Assembly: GCA_003612285.1 (NCBI GenBank)
Contig: RAYE01000025.1
Location: forward strand, 1 to 64,000
Length of the DNA stretch: 64,000 bases
Reading direction: 5' to 3'
Origin: a bacterium D16-51
Lineage (GTDB): Bacteria; Bacillota; Clostridia; Lachnospirales; Lachnospiraceae
Positions 32,323-40,447 of this stretch are shown piece by piece. How positions within the stretch are numbered: the first letter of the stretch is position 1; each line of letters opens with the position of its first letter. Both the position numbers and the translations under genes were made by a program. The notes beneath the pieces are model-generated. The model made no database searches and was not told the origin of the DNA. It saw only the letters and a program-made list of their open reading frames with translations.

Positions 32323-32658
32323 TTATGGCGGTCTGTATTTTTCCTGCCATTTGATATTTGCTTTTGCCTGTTTTGGCGTTATCTGTTTAATACTGCTGCC
32401 GTGCCGGGTCCCCCTGTGCCTACAGGGTTCGCAAATATCTTGTGATACCTCTAGCAATTTGCCTATTTCCTCTGCAACGTCTTTTAGGCTTGCTAATGTA
32501 TCATCAAAGGATTGCAATAGCTGATTTAATAAATCGCACGTTGTTTCTATATCTTTTCCAGTACAGGTAGACAGGGTGGTTATAACCGCCCTTATGCTAT
32601 CTGCTGCCACCTGCCCACCTACAAATAAAATACCCTCCTTATACTCAAACTGGCCCAT
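32323..32658 (-). CDS. hypothetical protein, 111 aa
   Basis: Mostly helical (TTCDLLNQLLQSFDDTLASLKDVAEEIGKLLEV), with one CEPC motif and a basic C-terminus (RHRGTRHGSS). It sits between ParB and the late regulator. No family recognised. Confidence 0.55.
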   Translation of the reverse strand: MGQFEYKEGILFVGGQVAADSIRAVITTLSTCTGKDIETTCDLLNQLLQSFDDTLASLKDVAEEIGKLLEVSQDICEPCRHRGTRHGSSIKQITPKQAKANIKWQEKYRPP

Positions 32659-32668
32659 AATGCACCGC

Positions 32669-34138
32669 CTAACCCTGTAAATACTTCTGATATTCTGCCG
32701 TTTTTCTCATAACCCATACAGATAAGGCGTTTGTTATTCTGTTTTCCCATTCAGCCGGACACAACGGCTTTCCTTTGTTCGCTTCCAGTTCGGACGCTAT
32801 AACCGCCCTAACCTCTTTTCCGATAAGCGTATATTGTGCCATTCCGTATTTTTCTTTTATCCACTTTGTAAAGTCTAATCCCTTTTCCTGTGGTTCGGGT
32901 ACATATTCCGGGTAATCGCTCATATCCTGCTGCCCCGGTAAAGGTTCGCTTTCCTCTTCCTGTGCTTCGGCTTCTGCTTCCTGTGGCGCATCCACCTCCC
33001 CGGCTGTTTCCTCTTCGGTTTCTTCCCCTGTTTCCTCTTCCTGTACCTCTTCCGGGGTATCGTCATAGGATAATTGGTTATTTTCAATCATCAATACCAC
33101 GATTTCCGCAAGGTCTGAATAGTCAATCAAGAAATTTCCCCATTTTTCAGTATCTATAATCGTGATTCCGTCCGCTTGAAAACGATATATGTATTTACCG
33201 CCATCAAACTTTTTCCCTTGAAAAGACTTGCTGAAATATTTTCTTAGTGTCCTTTCGACTGCTGCCACATTTTCCTTTGCCTTGAATACTGCCCGGTTTA
33301 CTTCCCCCTTGATAGCGTCTTTTATTGCTTCCTGTGCCTTTTCTGCCTGTTCGTCCGTGATTTCTTCCTTTTCTTCCGGCTTTACATCTTTTATATGCAA
33401 CTCGCCCTTTTCTTCGTACTGTTCATAGGCTTTTTTCTGCCCCTCTTCGTCAAGCCTACTAAGTTCGTGGGCGGTTGAAATATTGATATTGCCTTTTTCA
33501 AGTTCCCCTTTAAATTCCTGTGACAGATTATTACTTATCGCCTCCATGCGTCCGACCTGTGTAGTGGACGTATTAAGCATTTGTGCCACGATTTCACGGA
33601 TACGCCCGATTCTTTCCCGTTCTTCCTTTGGCTTATCCTTGTTTTCTTCCTGTAAAGCCTTTTTGTACTCTGTCAGCACTTCTTTTAATTCCTCTGCCTG
33701 TTTTACCTTTTCCCAATCTGTAAGCTGCCTTGCCGTTGCATTGGTAAAGATAAGGCTTAAACGGTCCCTTATTTCGTCTGATTCTTTCTTGATACGGCAC
33801 GGTACTTTCCTGTATTCTTCCTTGCCCTCTTCCACCAACTTTAAAGCTGCCAACCGTCTACGGTGTCCGGCTATCACTTCATACTTGCCATGTGCCTCCG
33901 GCTTAACAACTAAATTCTGTTCGATACACCCGGATAACTCAATAGCTGCTGCCAATTCGTCAATATTTTCTGTGGAATAGAAATTATCCTTACTCGGCAT
34001 TAAGTCCTCCACATCAAGCATAACCACGCTAAAGGCGTTTTCCGTTTCCTGTGCCGGTCCCTCTGCCTGTACTGCTGCCCCTTTTGATTTTGTATTAAGC
34101 AAACTATTAAGGTCAAAACCTTTCTTTTTATCTGCCAT
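32669..34138 (-). CDS. ParB-family partition protein
   Basis: 489 aa. ParB/Srx domain with GHRRRLAALKL (about 92-102), HTH region (MLNTSTTQVGRMEAISNNL; ISTAHELSRL) and a long acidic linker (about 360-420), then a distinct C-terminal domain ending VMRKTAEYQKYLQG. It binds centromere sites and spreads, loading ParA. It starts inside the previous gene and forms a par cluster with ParA 1.3 kb upstream, an odd cargo for an integrated prophage. Confidence 0.88.
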   Translation of the reverse strand: MADKKKGFDLNSLLNTKSKGAAVQAEGPAQETENAFSVVMLDVEDLMPSKDNFYSTENIDELAAAIELSGCIEQNLVVKPEAHGKYEVIAGHRRRLAALKLVEEGKEEYRKVPCRIKKESDEIRDRLSLIFTNATARQLTDWEKVKQAEELKEVLTEYKKALQEENKDKPKEERERIGRIREIVAQMLNTSTTQVGRMEAISNNLSQEFKGELEKGNINISTAHELSRLDEEGQKKAYEQYEEKGELHIKDVKPEEKEEITDEQAEKAQEAIKDAIKGEVNRAVFKAKENVAAVERTLRKYFSKSFQGKKFDGGKYIYRFQADGITIIDTEKWGNFLIDYSDLAEIVVLMIENNQLSYDDTPEEVQEEETGEETEEETAGEVDAPQEAEAEAQEEESEPLPGQQDMSDYPEYVPEPQEKGLDFTKWIKEKYGMAQYTLIGKEVRAVIASELEANKGKPLCPAEWENRITNALSVWVMRKTAEYQKYLQG

Positions 34139-34592
34139 TACGCATTACCTCACTTTCCTTTGTTTTCGTGTCCGAATCGGTCACATTTCGCCATTTCGCC
34201 CTAAGTTCCTTTTTCTGCTCTTCTGATAACTGCAACAAATCTTTCATTACCTTTTCTGTGATTTCGTCCGCTACCATTTTTGTAACAATGTCTGTATGTG
34301 CGTCCGTTTCCCCCTGCCGTTCCTTTTCCCTCTCTAACTGATATTCCAAATCTCTAATCTGATTTTCTAAATCCCATATCTTGCCCTGCATACGCATATT
34401 GTTTTCTGTCAGTTCCTTATACTGCTCCAACGGAATTTCCGTTGTCGGTCCCTTTACCTTAAATTCGATAAATGCCTTGTATTCGTCTAAAGGTATTTCC
34501 ACTGTTGGAAATGCTTTTATTGGCTGATTCCAACCGCCTAATACTACTGTTTCCCCTGTTTTCAGCGTTTCCGCATTATCATTATTTTTCAA
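34128..34592 (-). CDS. hypothetical coiled-coil protein upstream of parB
   Basis: 154 aa from the likely TTG at 34592 (GGAGGCAGCGGGAA upstream). Two repeats of VEIPLDEYKAF/TEIPLEQYKEL, then a long coiled coil (MRMQGKIWDLENQIRDLEYQ). Dispersed-motif copy 6 lies near the end (NVTDSDT). It overlaps the parB start by 11 bp. Function not recognised. Confidence 0.6.
   Translation of the reverse strand: MKNNDNAETLKTGETVVLGGWNQPIKAFPTVEIPLDEYKAFIEFKVKGPTTEIPLEQYKELTENNMRMQGKIWDLENQIRDLEYQLEREKERQGETDAHTDIVTKMVADEITEKVMKDLLQLSEEQKKELRAKWRNVTDSDTKTKESEVMRNGR
34167..34185 (-). promoter_or_regulatory. dispersed near-palindromic site, copy 6 (coding, next to parB)
   Basis: CGTGTCCGAATCGGTCACA, about 30 bp upstream of the parB start. 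The position suits a parS site. Confidence 0.6.
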
Positions 34593-34824
34593 TTCCCGCT
34601 GCCTCCATTTCCTTTTCAATCTGTTTTATCTCTTGCATTGTCTTTTTCCGTCTTGATATGTACCCCTCGCACTCTTCGGTATCTTTCAGCAATGCAAACT
34701 TGCAAGGCCCTGTATAAGCCATTCCCTTAGATATGTGCTTGCTACAATCCCCATTGCAACAATGACTCCTGCAGTATGTTGGGGCGTTTGTTGTGTCAAT
34801 CATAATAATAGGTCTATTTCTCAT
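34582..34824 (-). CDS. cysteine-rich small protein, 80 aa
   Basis: Starts at the ATG at 34824 (GAGGAGG upstream). CRSHCCNGDCSKH and GPCKFALLKDTEECEGY provide six or more cysteines, suggesting zinc or metal binding, followed by a helix (TMQEIKQIEKEMEAAG). It overlaps the next gene. Unknown function. Confidence 0.6.
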   Translation of the reverse strand: MRNRPIIMIDTTNAPTYCRSHCCNGDCSKHISKGMAYTGPCKFALLKDTEECEGYISRRKKTMQEIKQIEKEMEAAGIEK

Positions 34825-35221
34825 GCTGCACCTCCTCATAATCCGGCAAAACAATGTATACAATGATTGCTTCCGTCCAGTTTAAAGTATCAATTTTTTC
34901 TTTCATAAGCGGTAACGCCTGTTCGTCCGGCAATTCTTCATCTATGCCACATTCCGCATAATCAAAATACTTTTCAAAAATATCTACCGTGTCGGGTCTG
35001 CCCTGTTCGTAAAAGATTACGCCGTAATCCTCATGCACTATATACTTGTCAATCTCACACCTGCCCCATTCGCCCAACCAAAAACCGCCATCATCTGCCA
35101 CAATCTCACTATCTACCATTGCCACAATCGGCAAATCCGGGCGTTTCTCTATCAGCTTGAAAAGTTCTTTGAGGTTGTCCGTCTGTTTCTGCATAACCGC
35201 CTTTAATACAACATCTTTCAT
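34814..35221 (-). CDS. hypothetical protein, 135 aa
   Basis: Starts with a helical segment (MQKQTDNLKELFKLIEKRPD), then PIVAMVDSEIVADDGGFWLGEWGRC and YGVIFYEQGRPDTVDIFEKYFD, an alpha/beta layout that recurs in Firmicutes phages without a known role. Lies between ParA and ParB. Confidence 0.55.
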   Translation of the reverse strand: MKDVVLKAVMQKQTDNLKELFKLIEKRPDLPIVAMVDSEIVADDGGFWLGEWGRCEIDKYIVHEDYGVIFYEQGRPDTVDIFEKYFDYAECGIDEELPDEQALPLMKEKIDTLNWTEAIIVYIVLPDYEEVQHEK

Positions 35222-35421
35222 TACCTGTACTCCTTTCCTGTTTCCTTGTCTTTTAATACGATACGCCCCACCAACTCAAACCCCGCAAGGCTTATAATCT
35301 GCTTTAGCATTGTGACAAGGCTTGTTACTGCTTCATTGCGTTTCTTTTCCTCTTTGGCAACCGTTCCCACGGCTTCCCCTGCCGTTGGGTCACGGTATCC
35401 CTCGTTATTCCTGTATGCCAT
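35221..35421 (-). CDS. hypothetical protein, 66 aa
   Basis: Charged N-terminus (YRDPTAGEAVGTVAKEEKKRNEAV) followed by LKQIISLAGFELVGRIVLKDKETGKEYR. The two ends are one base apart from neighbours, so it belongs to the par operon. Resembles small clostridial phage proteins of unknown role. Confidence 0.6.
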   Translation of the reverse strand: MAYRNNEGYRDPTAGEAVGTVAKEEKKRNEAVTSLVTMLKQIISLAGFELVGRIVLKDKETGKEYR

Positions 35422-35422
35422 A

Positions 35423-36178
35423 CTATCCCTCCAAGTATTCTTTTACGAATGTTTTATAATCCCTAGCGGCCCCGGAACGTGGGGAATATTCCATAAGGCT
35501 TTCATTTGTAAAAGTTACTTCGTCTGCCTTTTCCGTCCGTCTGATATGTGTTTTGAATACCGGGTAACGCTGATTCTGTAACCACGCCTCCCCCTGTCTG
35601 CATACATCACGGTTATAATACATAGTCACAAGGCAACCCCTAAATTTCAATTTCGGATTTAACGCCTTTGCATTGTTTATCTGCTCTTCCAGTTCGTCCA
35701 TACCGTCAAAGGCATAACCATCAATTTTAATCGGTATAATAACTTCATCTGCTGCCACAAGTGCATTTATGACAGATACGTTAATATCCGGCGGGCAATC
35801 AATGATACAATAGTCAAAGATTTCTTTTACCTTTTCCAGTTCCTTAGAAATGATTGTTGCCTGTTCTCTCTCTTCGTCCTTGATTACTGCAAGGTTGGCT
35901 GTCAATAAGTGCATATTCGCCGGAATAACCGCCATATTAGGCATTTTCTCAACCACCCGTACCACACCGCCTATTTCTTCCTGTCCTGTCAGCATATCCG
36001 CAAGGCTAGGATTTTCATAACTCCACACCCCGCAAGCCTTTGAAAGATTGCCCTGTTTGTCGTTATCAATAAGTAGCACCTTTTTGTCATACTCTTTAGC
36101 CAATATGTACGCCATATTTACCGCCGTTGTTGTTTTGGCACAACCGCCTTTCATGTTGATAATTGCAATAGTTTTCAT
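35423..36178 (-). CDS. ParA-family partition ATPase
   Basis: 251 aa. Deviant Walker A KGGCAKTT (10-17), NDKQGNLS, Walker B-like DYCIIDCPPDIN and the C-terminal VTFTNESLMEYSPRSGAARDY. It drives partition of low-copy DNA over the nucleoid with ParB. Overlaps the upstream gene by 4 bp. In a prophage it suggests that the excised form can persist as a plasmid. Confidence 0.9.
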   Translation of the reverse strand: MKTIAIINMKGGCAKTTTAVNMAYILAKEYDKKVLLIDNDKQGNLSKACGVWSYENPSLADMLTGQEEIGGVVRVVEKMPNMAVIPANMHLLTANLAVIKDEEREQATIISKELEKVKEIFDYCIIDCPPDINVSVINALVAADEVIIPIKIDGYAFDGMDELEEQINNAKALNPKLKFRGCLVTMYYNRDVCRQGEAWLQNQRYPVFKTHIRRTEKADEVTFTNESLMEYSPRSGAARDYKTFVKEYLEG

Positions 36179-36432
36179 TCGCCTGTACCTCCTGTTAATA
36201 TTTTTTCAGCTTCCTTAAAATCATGCTTCTTTAATGCTCTAAGCAGTTTCGCCCATATCGCCCCGGCTTGTCTGCCTAATTCCTTTTTCATAAACTCTAA
36301 ATCCTTGCTATCAATTCCCTTTTTCATGTCCTTATCTTCAATAACTCTGATAGCAAATACTAATTCTGTACCGCATAGGGTTTTTACCCCATTCTTAAAA
36401 TATTCCCTGTCCTCCTGCGTCATTTTTACCAC
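36175..36432 (-). CDS. hypothetical protein, first gene of the par operon
   Basis: About 85 aa. Start uncertain: GTG at 36432 or ATG at 36423, both served by AAAGAGG. Charged helical protein (TQEDREYFKNGVKTLCGTELVF ... WAKLLRALKKHDFKEAEKIL). Overlaps ParA. Its upstream region carries a spaced inverted repeat. Confidence 0.55.
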   Translation of the reverse strand: MVKMTQEDREYFKNGVKTLCGTELVFAIRVIEDKDMKKGIDSKDLEFMKKELGRQAGAIWAKLLRALKKHDFKEAEKILTGGTGE

Positions 36433-36750
36433 GTTAAACCTCTTTCCTTGCACACTCTATACAACCCCCAACCTTTGGACGCTCTATAAAGTGTGCAATC
36501 ATCTTTTCGGGGCGGACCTCTTACCATTTACACCGCCACCCTTTCCCGGCATTTGTGATAGGCGTTGCAATTTTTCACATTAAAAAATTACGAAAAACCT
36601 GTTGACCGTCTGCACACTCTCTAGCATGGTGTACCCGCTACCATTTTTTCACTCTATCCCTGCTACGGCTATTGGCTTGCCCTCGTCAGAAAACAGGTTG
36701 CCGACCTGTCTTGACGGTTGAGGGGTTGCCCCCTCTTCCGTTTCGGCTCT
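36433..36750. other. non-coding region upstream of the par operon
   Basis: 318 bp with no plausible gene. It holds the spaced inverted repeat at 36448-36498, a third half-site TGCACACTCT at 36611-36620, and two hairpins (GAGGGG-TTGC-CCCCTC; ACAGGT-TGCCG-ACCTGT) near 36689-36735 that may end the gene at 36751. Confidence 0.5.
36448..36498. promoter_or_regulatory. spaced inverted repeat TTGCACACT...AGTGTGCAA
   Basis: 9-bp arms at 36448-36456 and 36490-36498, extended by TATA-rich bases. It overlaps the start of the par operon and may be an autoregulatory operator or a centromere-like site. Confidence 0.55.
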
Positions 36751-36960
36751 TTACGCTTCTACCGTTTCTCCTCCCGGTGTAAAAAATACTTCTCTATCGC
36801 CCCAATCTCTGATTTTTACCGTCTTTTCTTCTTTTCTGCACTCGTTAAATCTATTTGCGTGATGAATTGGTGCATATGTTATTGTTTTTGCTGTTCTCTT
36901 TACTATTTCAAATACTACTGCGTGTTCTCCGTATCTCTTTCCTGTTTCAAAAGTTCTCAT
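36751..36960 (-). CDS. hypothetical protein under operator control, 69 aa
   Basis: ATG behind CGGAGGTAAG. FETGKRYGEHAVVFEIVKRTAKTITYA, then a basic segment and FFTPGGETVEA; looks like a small beta-barrel-type protein. It has its own promoter with the phage operator in the spacer and a leader nearly identical to that of the gene at 2742, so it is probably kept off in the lysogen. Confidence 0.65.
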   Translation of the reverse strand: MRTFETGKRYGEHAVVFEIVKRTAKTITYAPIHHANRFNECRKEEKTVKIRDWGDREVFFTPGGETVEA

Positions 36961-36998
36961 TGTTTCTTACCTCCGTTTTGCTTTCCTTTGATGATTCT

Positions 36999-37027
36999 AT
37001 TGTATACTTGCATAAGTATATTTACAA
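36999..37027 (-). promoter_or_regulatory. promoter with operator in the spacer
   Basis: Minus strand: TTGTAA (37027-37022), 17 bp, TACAAT (37004-36999). Operator 37004-37019 fills the spacer. Two further operator copies lie upstream (37047-37062, 37085-37100). Confidence 0.78.
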
Positions 37028-37046
37028 CCCGGAGTATTCAACAAAA

Positions 37047-37062
37047 ATACTTATGCAAGTAT
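37047..37062. promoter_or_regulatory. phage operator copy (ATACTTATGCAAGTAT)
   Basis: Upstream copy for the promoter at 36999, allowing cooperative binding or looping. Confidence 0.72.
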
Positions 37063-37084
37063 ATAGTATTTTTGTGCAGTTTGT

Positions 37085-37100
37085 ATACTTATGCAAGTAT
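37085..37100. promoter_or_regulatory. phage operator copy (ATACTTATGCAAGTAT)
   Basis: Third copy of this cluster, abutting the stop of the gene at 37100. Confidence 0.72.
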
Positions 37101-37270
37101 TACTTTATTTCTGTAGGCTCATTCCAAACAACATACCCTGTATTCTCCGTTTCCGTCCTTTCTATCTCTTCATCTTCTATCGTGTGTGCCTTGTCGTTTG
37201 CTTCCTCTAAAGAATCCGCTTCTATGACGCACTTTCTAAACAATGCGTATTCAACTTCATACCTCGCCAT
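37100..37270 (-). CDS. small DpnD/PcfM-like protein, 56 aa
   Basis: Found by reading the gap: ATG at 37270, stop TAA at 37100. Sequence pattern ARYEVEYALFRKCVIEADSLEEANDKA, an alternating strand then helix as in DpnD/PcfM-type small proteins of mobile elements, and an acidic end. The start overlaps the stop of the next gene upstream. Its 3' end meets the operator cluster. Confidence 0.6.
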   Translation of the reverse strand: MARYEVEYALFRKCVIEADSLEEANDKAHTIEDEEIERTETENTGYVVWNEPTEIK

Positions 37271-37559
37271 TATGTACCCCCTGTTTCTTCTCTTCCAACT
37301 GCTGCCGTCTGCCTTTCAGATATTCCATGTATTCCCCATAGGTCATACCCGGCGGTACAATCTGTTTTTGTATTTCCCTTGCCTTCTGTATGCTTTCCCT
37401 CAATACTGCTGCCTTTGATACTGTTTTCTTTTCTTCCCTCTTTGGCGGTTCTTCCGGCTTGATACCTAACCGCCGTGCTTTCCTGTTCGGCTTGTACTTG
37501 TTATAGGTTATCTTTGTTTCCTGTCTGAATGGTGTTACTTTTCCTTTCTTCCTTGCCAT
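37257..37559 (-). CDS. hypothetical basic protein, 100 aa
   Basis: GAAAGGGG precedes the ATG. Very basic N-terminus (KYKPNRKARRLGIK), a helical centre and GMTYGEYMEYLKGRRQQLEEKKQG. Possibly nucleic-acid binding. Overlaps both neighbours. Confidence 0.55.
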   Translation of the reverse strand: MARKKGKVTPFRQETKITYNKYKPNRKARRLGIKPEEPPKREEKKTVSKAAVLRESIQKAREIQKQIVPPGMTYGEYMEYLKGRRQQLEEKKQGVHNGEV

Positions 37560-37779
37560 GTCTGCCCCTTTCCAAGTCCTCTAATATCTCTGTCAGACTT
37601 TGTACACATTCTTTTATGTTTCCGTCCGTATCTTCTGTGATTCTCAATACATTATTTATCTGCTTTAGCTTTTTTATCTGTTCGGGGTCAACTGCTGCCT
37701 TTTTTAAACAATCCGGGCAGACGCAAACGACCTTTAACCCCTCTTTTCCGCATATACTACACTTAACCAAACAACCCAC
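37501..37779 (-). CDS. zinc-ribbon protein, 92 aa
   Basis: Two CxxC pairs (CSICGKEG and CVCPDC) at the N-terminus, then a helical domain. Start may be GTG at 37779 or TTG at 37770. Role unknown; one of a run of small zinc-finger genes of the early region. Confidence 0.55.
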   Translation of the reverse strand: MGCLVKCSICGKEGLKVVCVCPDCLKKAAVDPEQIKKLKQINNVLRITEDTDGNIKECVQSLTEILEDLERGRHGKEERKSNTIQTGNKDNL

Positions 37780-37993
37780 CCTTTCTATCAGGCTTTACCG
37801 TTTCCCGCTCTTTGGCTGTCATTGTGTCGGATTCTGGGTTATATATCAGCTTCATAAACCCTTTGCACCCTATACAAGTACCGTGACCCGCTTCGTTGTA
37901 TCCCATTTCATGTAGCATACTTTTACAGGCGTACTGCACCTTACCGCAATAAGGGCATATAATTTCATAGCGTTTTCTTTTATCCTCTGCCAT
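37763..37993 (-). CDS. zinc-ribbon protein, 76 aa
   Basis: ICPYCGKVQYACKSM and GTCIGCKGFMKLIYNPES form a four-cysteine ribbon. Common small early protein of Firmicutes phages. Confidence 0.6.
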   Translation of the reverse strand: MAEDKRKRYEIICPYCGKVQYACKSMLHEMGYNEAGHGTCIGCKGFMKLIYNPESDTMTAKERETVKPDRKGGLFG

Positions 37994-38177
37994 ATTGTTT
38001 AGCCGTCCTTTCTGCCCTCTCTTCCAATGGTCCTATATAATCCCTGCCATGCCTTGATGTATGCTCATATGTGTAAAGTGCTTTTGCTAATCCCTCCATT
38101 ATCACAATTTGATTTTTTAATATGCAGTCTAATTTCCTATCCCTTTCCCGCTCTTTTCTTTTATTCCATGTGTTCAT
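37980..38177 (-). CDS. hypothetical protein, 65 aa
   Basis: Very basic start (NKRKERERDRKLDCIL), helix, then HTSRHGRDYIGPLEERAERTAKQ. Starts inside the 3' end of the cytosine methylase gene with GAGGAGG upstream. Not recognised. Confidence 0.5.
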   Translation of the reverse strand: MNTWNKRKERERDRKLDCILKNQIVIMEGLAKALYTYEHTSRHGRDYIGPLEERAERTAKQYGRG

Positions 38178-39640
38178 TGTCTGCCTCCTCTTCCAATGCG
38201 TCTAAAATCCCCAAATACACCCTTTCAGCACAATAGACGCATATACTATTACCTATCGCCCTATAACGTGCTGTGTCGGCTATTTCCGTGCCGTCAGCAC
38301 CGTATTTTGTCCAGTTATCCGGGTATCCCTGTAGCCGTTCACATTCAACGGGCGTTAATCGGCGTATGATGTATGTAACTTTTTGTACCGCCCTTTTCAG
38401 AATGTCTTTTATGCTCTTTGGCTTGCTAGGGATATTCTCCTTTGTCCTGTACTTCTCTGTTATAATTGTTTCCGACCCTCCGCCGTAATCCCCCCGCTGC
38501 CCTCAAAGTGCCGTTTACTTCCGCTTCCCTGTACCCGCCATGCTGATTGAGTTCAAATGTTTTCCTATCCGTCCGCACCACTAAAGGGGTATCCCCTCTT
38601 ATTGTGCTGTTTTGGTCTGCTGTCAGCGTTCCGCTTATTTCGCTTTCCCTGTATCCGTTATGCTGATATGCTTCATAGAAAACGCTGTGTACGTCTGCCG
38701 TTGTAAGTGTCGGGCATGGTCCCCCGACTTTCCCCACGCCTAAACCATTGCTTGCCTTATTCCTTGTCACTTCATCACGGAGCGGTATAACATTTCTTTT
38801 TTCCTCATACATTACACAAGGCGTTTGACCTCCACCACGACCCATATTTTGTACAAGTGTCGGGGTCTTATCGGTAAACGTCCTTACAACGCTGTCAGCG
38901 TGTGCAAAGTCTAACCCGATTATCTCCCCCCCTGCTCTGCTATTTTCTGTTCTAACGCTATCCGCAAATTGTCCGGCAATTTCCTGTTTTTGTTCTTTGC
39001 TCTTCGGAGTATACCCAAGCACGCTTTCGGACTTAAAGAGTATTTCCCCGGCACGTTGTCCTCCAAAATCTCCGATAAGGTAGATTCTCTTTCTACGTTG
39101 GGGTACTCCCCAAAATTGAGCGTCAAGCACTCTCCAAGCTGTGTCAACCGCTGCCCCTCTAACCATTCCTGCGGTTGCCCATTCGCCACTTGTAGGCATT
39201 GGAATACTGGTTTTTGTGATTTTTTCAAGCACGGCTCTAAAATCTGCTCCGTTGGCTGATGAAAAAGCACCGGGTACATTCTCCCAAATAATGAAAGTTG
39301 GATATTTACCATTTGTTGCTAACCTCATTTCCTCAATAATTCTAATCGCTTCCATGAACAACCCGGAACGGTTTCCCTTTAACCCTTTCCGCTGTCCGGC
39401 AATACTCAAATCTTGACACGGACTCCCAAAAGTGATTATATCCACGGGTTGTATTTCATCTCCCTTTAATTCCGTTACGCTTCCAACGTGCATTACTTCC
39501 GGGAAACGATACCTTGTTATATCTATGCAGTTTTGTTCTATTTCAGCGGCCCAAATCGGCTTTATACGCCCTGTAAGGTATGATGCATAGCAAAACCCGC
39601 CGATACCGTCAAATAGGCTTCCTAGTGTCAATTCTTGCAA
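38161..39640 (-). pseudogene. C5-cytosine DNA methyltransferase, frameshifted at a G6 tract
   Basis: About 493 aa if intact. Motif I LGSLFDGIGGF, catalytic GSPCQDLSIAGQ (motif IV) and IIWENVPGAF (motif VI) are in the first frame, which stops at 38426. The last block (RRLTPVECERLQGYPDNW and RYRAIGNSICVY, motifs IX and X) is in the next frame, to 38161. The switch falls at GCAGCGGGGGGATT: five instead of six G restores one frame, giving a GGDYGGGSET-like junction. As written, the enzyme lacks motifs IX-X and should be inactive. Mutation, slippage switch or sequencing error are all possible. Confidence 0.8.
38490..38495 (-). repeat. G6 tract at the methylase frameshift
   Basis: Six C on the plus strand. 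Removing one base joins the two methylase frames exactly. Confidence 0.6.
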
Positions 39641-39642
39641 TA

Positions 39643-39831
39643 TTACCGCCCCTTTCTTCTATGCTTTACCATGAATACAAAAATTTCTGTCCTTATCAGC
39701 TTTGCAAGCCTGTATATAAACGGTCTTTCTACCCTAATTTCCTTTGGTTTTATTTCCTGTATCTGTTTTATTGGCTTGCCGTCTATATATACTGCTGCCT
39801 GTACTATCTTTTCAGCGTCCTTTGTTGGCAT
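39643..39831 (-). CDS. hypothetical protein, 62 aa
   Basis: VQAAVYIDGKPIKQIQEIKPKEIRVERPF suggests a small beta domain with a basic end (MVKHRRKGR). Starts after GGGGCGGTAAT and stops close to the methylase start. Confidence 0.5.
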   Translation of the reverse strand: MPTKDAEKIVQAAVYIDGKPIKQIQEIKPKEIRVERPFIYRLAKLIRTEIFVFMVKHRRKGR

Positions 39832-39850
39832 ATTACCGCCCCTTTCCTTT

Positions 39851-40135
39851 CTACCAATCCTCCAGTTTCAAAATACGCTGCCTTTGGTTTTCTATGGTCT
39901 GTTTCATATCCTCAATCTGATTAGGCGTTACGTCCGCATTTTCAAACATAAACAGGACTTCAACCGCCCTATCCGTGCTTACGCCTTTTTTAAGACGTGG
40001 CTTTTTGGTTTTCGGGTCAATCTCTGTCAGCCTGTGGCTCTTGACTTTCTTTTTCTTTGGTTCTTCCTTTGGCATTGCCTTTTTCATCATGTTTAGATAC
40101 GGTATCCCTGCCCCGGCTAATCCGTCAAAATTCAT
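39851..40135 (-). CDS. hypothetical basic protein, 94 aa
   Basis: Basic middle (PKEEPKKKKVKSHRLTEIDP and KPRLKKGVS) followed by an acidic helix (RAVEVLFMFENADVTPNQIEDMKQ). Overlaps the next gene by 4 bp. Possibly DNA-associated; no family. Confidence 0.5.
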   Translation of the reverse strand: MNFDGLAGAGIPYLNMMKKAMPKEEPKKKKVKSHRLTEIDPKTKKPRLKKGVSTDRAVEVLFMFENADVTPNQIEDMKQTIENQRQRILKLEDW

Positions 40136-40434
40136 ACGCTACACCCCAATATTTCATACCCCATATCAAACGCCCTGTGATATTCCATATATGCCCCTTT
40201 GCTTTCTTCCCAATCGGGCAGCATATAAACAGAATCGCACATATCCAGTAGGCAAAGGCTCACTTTCATGTATTCTTCGTGTGTCGTGCTTTTCGGCATT
40301 GTCTGTAAGATTACTGCCGGGTTGATTACCTCGCACCCTTTGTACTGCTGCCTTATTTCCTTTTCCGCTGCCTTAAACTTTTCTATGTATCCGCTATCGC
40401 CTGTTATTTTTCCGCTGATGTATATTTTCCTCAT
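40132..40434 (-). CDS. DUF4406-like nucleoside deoxyribosyltransferase-fold protein
   Basis: 100 aa: MRKIYISGKITG, then NPA-containing EVINPAVIL, DMCDSVYMLPDWEESKGAYMEYHRAFDMGYEIL. This is the pattern of DUF4406/nucleoside 2-deoxyribosyltransferase-like phage proteins; the W-x-x-S-x-G-A-x-x-E block is diagnostic. May act on nucleotides; activity not known. Confidence 0.82.
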   Translation of the reverse strand: MRKIYISGKITGDSGYIEKFKAAEKEIRQQYKGCEVINPAVILQTMPKSTTHEEYMKVSLCLLDMCDSVYMLPDWEESKGAYMEYHRAFDMGYEILGCSV

Positions 40435-40447
40435 GGTCTGCTACCTC

